Assembly: GCA_020073445.1 (NCBI GenBank)
Contig: JAIQFE010000004.1
Coordinates: 62,001 to 126,000 of the forward strand
DNA length: 64,000 nucleotides
Direction of reading: 5' to 3'
DNA from: Terriglobia bacterium
GTDB lineage: Bacteria; Acidobacteriota; Terriglobia; Bryobacterales; Bryobacteraceae
How positions within the stretch are numbered: the stretch's first letter is position 1; each line of letters starts with the position of its first letter. The notes beneath the pieces were generated by a model. It saw only the letters and a list, made by a program, of their open reading frames with translations, was not told where the DNA came from and searched no databases. The position numbers and the translations under genes were made by a program. This document shows positions 62,030 through 64,000 of the stretch, piece by piece.

Positions 62030-62958
62030 GATCTTTTCGCACGCCAGCGCCGGCCCAGCGCCGGGATGATCGCGCCGCCGATATTCGCGAGATTCGCATC
62101 CGGCAGCGGGGGACGCTCTGCTTTCGGATTTATTGCAGCGATCATGGAGCGGATCAGCCTCATCGCGGCACCCAGCTTGGCGCGAAAAGGATGATGCGGC
62201 GGCCGCCCGTTGACCCGTACCACCAGCACCGTCACGTCATCTTCCGTCAAGTTTTCTGGATGCCTCTCCGCGATCTCCTTCAGCAGAGCCTCAATCAAAA
62301 GACGCGGCTCCACGTCACCCAGGTGCCGCATGATCCGCAGGACGCCCGCCTCACCCAGATCCTTACCGTCGGCATCGCGGGATTCAATGAGCGCATCCGT
62401 GTAGCTGACTACGCAATCGCCTGGCTCAAGCTCCACATCGAACTGCTCATAGTCTGAGACGTCGATCATTCCGAGCGGGATATTGCTGGGAGTAGACTTG
62501 ACGGTCGCGTCCAGAGAATGATGCCCCAGGAAATCCCAGCGCCTCTGCGCCGCGTGGTACATCAGAGGCCGCGGATGACCCGCGTTGCAGACGGTCAAAC
62601 GTCGGCTGGGCGCGAAAAACGTGCTGACAATCGCCGTCGCGAACGTTCCACCCTCCGACAGCTCCATGAACTGCTGATTCAGCAGCCGCACGAATTCGGT
62701 CTGATCCAGGCGGTTGACGAAACGCCGCATGAGGGTTCGCAAGTCGGCTGCGGTCGCGGCGACCGCGTTTCCGTGTCCCGACACATCCGCCAGCAACAGA
62801 CGGCTGATACGCCCGGTGGCACAGCTCGACGCGTAGTAGACGTCTCCGCCGGCGTTCGCCTGTCCGTAAGGTTTGCTATAAACCCACGCGTCCAGCCCTC
62901 CGAATTCCACACCGGCGGACGTGAGCTGGCTCCCGCCCCAAACCTCCATGCACTGCAT
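62026..62958 (-). CDS. PP2C-type (SpoIIE/RsbU-like) serine phosphatase
   Basis: About 310 residues from ATG 62958. The PPM/SpoIIE domain is complete: GGDVYYASS (metal Asp), LLADVSGHGNAVAATAADL, VCNAGHPRPL, YTDALIESRDADGKDLGE and the final Asp in EDDVTVLVVR. Such phosphatases dephosphorylate anti-anti-sigma factors of the RsbV type or related targets and so control stress responses. No sensor domain precedes the catalytic domain; a short N-terminus (about 30 residues) is all that is present. No anti-sigma partner is encoded next to it. The start is uncertain: GTG 62994 and ATG 62949 are alternatives, and a TATAAT box at 63001-63006 would put transcription start near the GTG. Confidence 0.88.
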   Translation of the reverse strand: MQCMEVWGGSQLTSAGVEFGGLDAWVYSKPYGQANAGGDVYYASSCATGRISRLLLADVSGHGNAVAATAADLRTLMRRFVNRLDQTEFVRLLNQQFMELSEGGTFATAIVSTFFAPSRRLTVCNAGHPRPLMYHAAQRRWDFLGHHSLDATVKSTPSNIPLGMIDVSDYEQFDVELEPGDCVVSYTDALIESRDADGKDLGEAGVLRIMRHLGDVEPRLLIEALLKEIAERHPENLTEDDVTVLVVRVNGRPPHHPFRAKLGAAMRLIRSMIAAINPKAERPPLPDANLANIGGAIIPALGRRWRAKRS

Positions 62959-63000
62959 GCGTTGCGTGGCCGTTTGGTTACCCGGAGGGATCACTTGGGC

Positions 63001-63006
63001 ATTATA
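63001..63006 (-). promoter_or_regulatory. Consensus -10 box (TATAAT) for phosphatase gene
   Basis: TATAAT on the minus strand (63006-63001) lies 6 nt before the GTG at 62994, and 42 nt before the ATG at 62958. No good -35 is visible at 16-18 bp. If used, the transcript would begin almost at the GTG, so either the mRNA is leaderless or the ATG is the start with a short leader. The box falls just outside the divergent antiporter start (63031). Confidence 0.4.
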
Positions 63007-63030
63007 GCGAGCCACCCCTTGAGTGTTGTA

Positions 63031-64000
63031 ATGGCTACAGTGGATCCGGCAGGCGGTGTATTCCTCATTTTGCTGCTGTTCGTCGTGGTTTTCGCGCTGC
63101 TCGCGCGGAAGCTTCAGACGCCCTATCCCATCGTCCTGGTGATCGCCGGCCTGGTGCTCAGTCCTATCCCAGGCACGCCGCACATTCCGCTGAATCCGAA
63201 ACTCATTTTCACGGTGGTGCTGCCGCCGCTTTTGTATGCCGCAGCGTGGCTTACATCCTGGCGCGAATTTCGCCACAACCTGGTCAGCATCATATCCGTC
63301 GCCTGCGGCCTGGTAGCCTTTACGATCTCAGGCGTCGCTGTCGCGTGCGAATGGCTGTTCCCCGGGTTCGATTGGCGGATCGGCGTGATCCTCGGAGCTG
63401 TCGTCGCGCCCACCGACGCAGTTGCGGCCACGGCCATCGCGTCTTCGGTCGGACTGCCGCGGCGAATCGTCGATCTGCTCGAAGGCGAAAGCCTGGTCAA
63501 CGACGCAACCGGATTGCTGGCGCTCGAATTCGGCATTGCGCTGGTGTTCGAAGGTACGACCCCGACTCTGGGCGCAGGTCTGATGCGCTTCGCCTATTTG
63601 GTGGCCGCCGGACTTGGTGCCGGCGCCATCGTCGCATTCGCCGTCGCTTGGATCGAACGCTGGATCGACGACGGCCCCATAGAGATCGCGATCTCTCTGA
63701 TGGTGCCCTACGCCGCGTACCTGGGGGCCGAGGCGATCCATGCTTCTGGAATCCTCGCCGTCGTCGCCTGCGGGCTAATTTTGAGCCGCAAGAGCGCTGA
63801 GATTTTTTCGCCCGCGGTTCGTCTGCAGGTGTACTCGGTATGGAGCGCGATCGTGTTCATCCTGAACGGCGTGGTCTTCGTGCTCATCGGCCTGCAGATG
63901 TCGGGGATTGTCCGCGGCCTTGCGGGAGTGAGCCTGCCGCGCCTTGTCGTCGATGGTGCCCTGTGCAGCGCCTTGGTGATTCTGCTTCGCCTGATGTGGG
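63031..64000 (+). CDS. Na+/H+ antiporter, CPA1 (NhaP) family (partial)
   Basis: The frame from ATG 63031 stays open to the end of the window (323 codons seen). It begins MATVDPAGGVFLILLLFVVV and has many membrane helices. CPA1 motifs are present: PLLYAAAWLTSWREFR, GAVVAPTDAVAATAIASS (the Asp of the ion path), and EGESLVNDATGLLALEFG (the ND motif characteristic of CPA1 electroneutral exchangers). It exchanges cytoplasmic Na+ (or K+) for protons. The C-terminal part is cut off by the window edge, including any cytoplasmic regulatory domain. It is divergent from the SpoIIE-type phosphatase; about 70 bp separate the starts. Confidence 0.92.
   Translation, partial: MATVDPAGGVFLILLLFVVVFALLARKLQTPYPIVLVIAGLVLSPIPGTPHIPLNPKLIFTVVLPPLLYAAAWLTSWREFRHNLVSIISVACGLVAFTISGVAVACEWLFPGFDWRIGVILGAVVAPTDAVAATAIASSVGLPRRIVDLLEGESLVNDATGLLALEFGIALVFEGTTPTLGAGLMRFAYLVAAGLGAGAIVAFAVAWIERWIDDGPIEIAISLMVPYAAYLGAEAIHASGILAVVACGLILSRKSAEIFSPAVRLQVYSVWSAIVFILNGVVFVLIGLQMSGIVRGLAGVSLPRLVVDGALCSALVILLRLMW

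Overview
The window looks like a chromosomal segment of an Acidobacteriota bacterium, most like the Bryobacterales/Solibacter group. This is inferred from gene content, not from a marker gene: two Oar-like TonB-dependent receptors with an N-terminal carboxypeptidase-regulatory-like domain, several large hybrid histidine kinases, an ECF sigma factor overlapping a TPR-type Ser/Thr kinase, a PEP-CTERM protein, a DUF2252 protein, and very large secreted multidomain proteins. The DNA is GC-rich and densely coding. No rRNA, tRNA, CRISPR array, insertion sequence or phage gene was recognised.

Layout. 0-4.6 kb: a truncated OmpR-type regulator with a degenerate receiver, an aldo/keto reductase, and an M16 peptidase pair (one active, one without the zinc motif). 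4.7-8.9 kb: a tightly overlapping exopolysaccharide-type operon (membrane protein, processive GT2, bactofilin-like protein, YaiO-like barrel) facing a PEP-CTERM lectin-like protein. 10-23 kb: a signalling region with four hybrid histidine kinases, two of them directly behind a TonB-dependent receptor. 23.8-26.8 kb: a second receptor. 26.9-29.8 kb: a divergent methylmalonate/malonate-semialdehyde dehydrogenase and class III aminotransferase, suggesting beta-alanine or beta-aminoisobutyrate breakdown. 30-37.5 kb: a probable five-gene operon of ECF sigma factor, Ser/Thr kinase with TPR, unknown protein, heme-motif protein and a stand-alone NRPS A-PCP protein. 37.7-41 kb: a relic of PPi-type PEP carboxykinase followed by a GAF-alpha-glucan phosphorylase fusion. 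41-44.7 kb: a small secreted protein, guanine deaminase, DUF2252 and MgtC. 44.8-56.6 kb: two giant secreted proteins, one built of repeats and one carrying a galactocerebrosidase-like (GH59) catalytic region. 56.9-64 kb: fatty acid desaturase, two-component system, DedA-rhodanese fusion, acyl-CoA synthetase-like enzyme, SpoIIE-type phosphatase and the start of a CPA1 Na+/H+ antiporter.

The strongest points for follow-up are the GH59-containing giant protein, the GAF-phosphorylase fusion beside a decayed PEP carboxykinase, the sigma/kinase/NRPS operon, an RNA hairpin that would occlude the mgtC start, a nested inverted repeat at 60.4 kb, and a repeated arrangement in which convergent genes share one CTAG as stop codon on both strands. 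Family assignments rest on recognised motifs and remembered family sequences. No database search was run.
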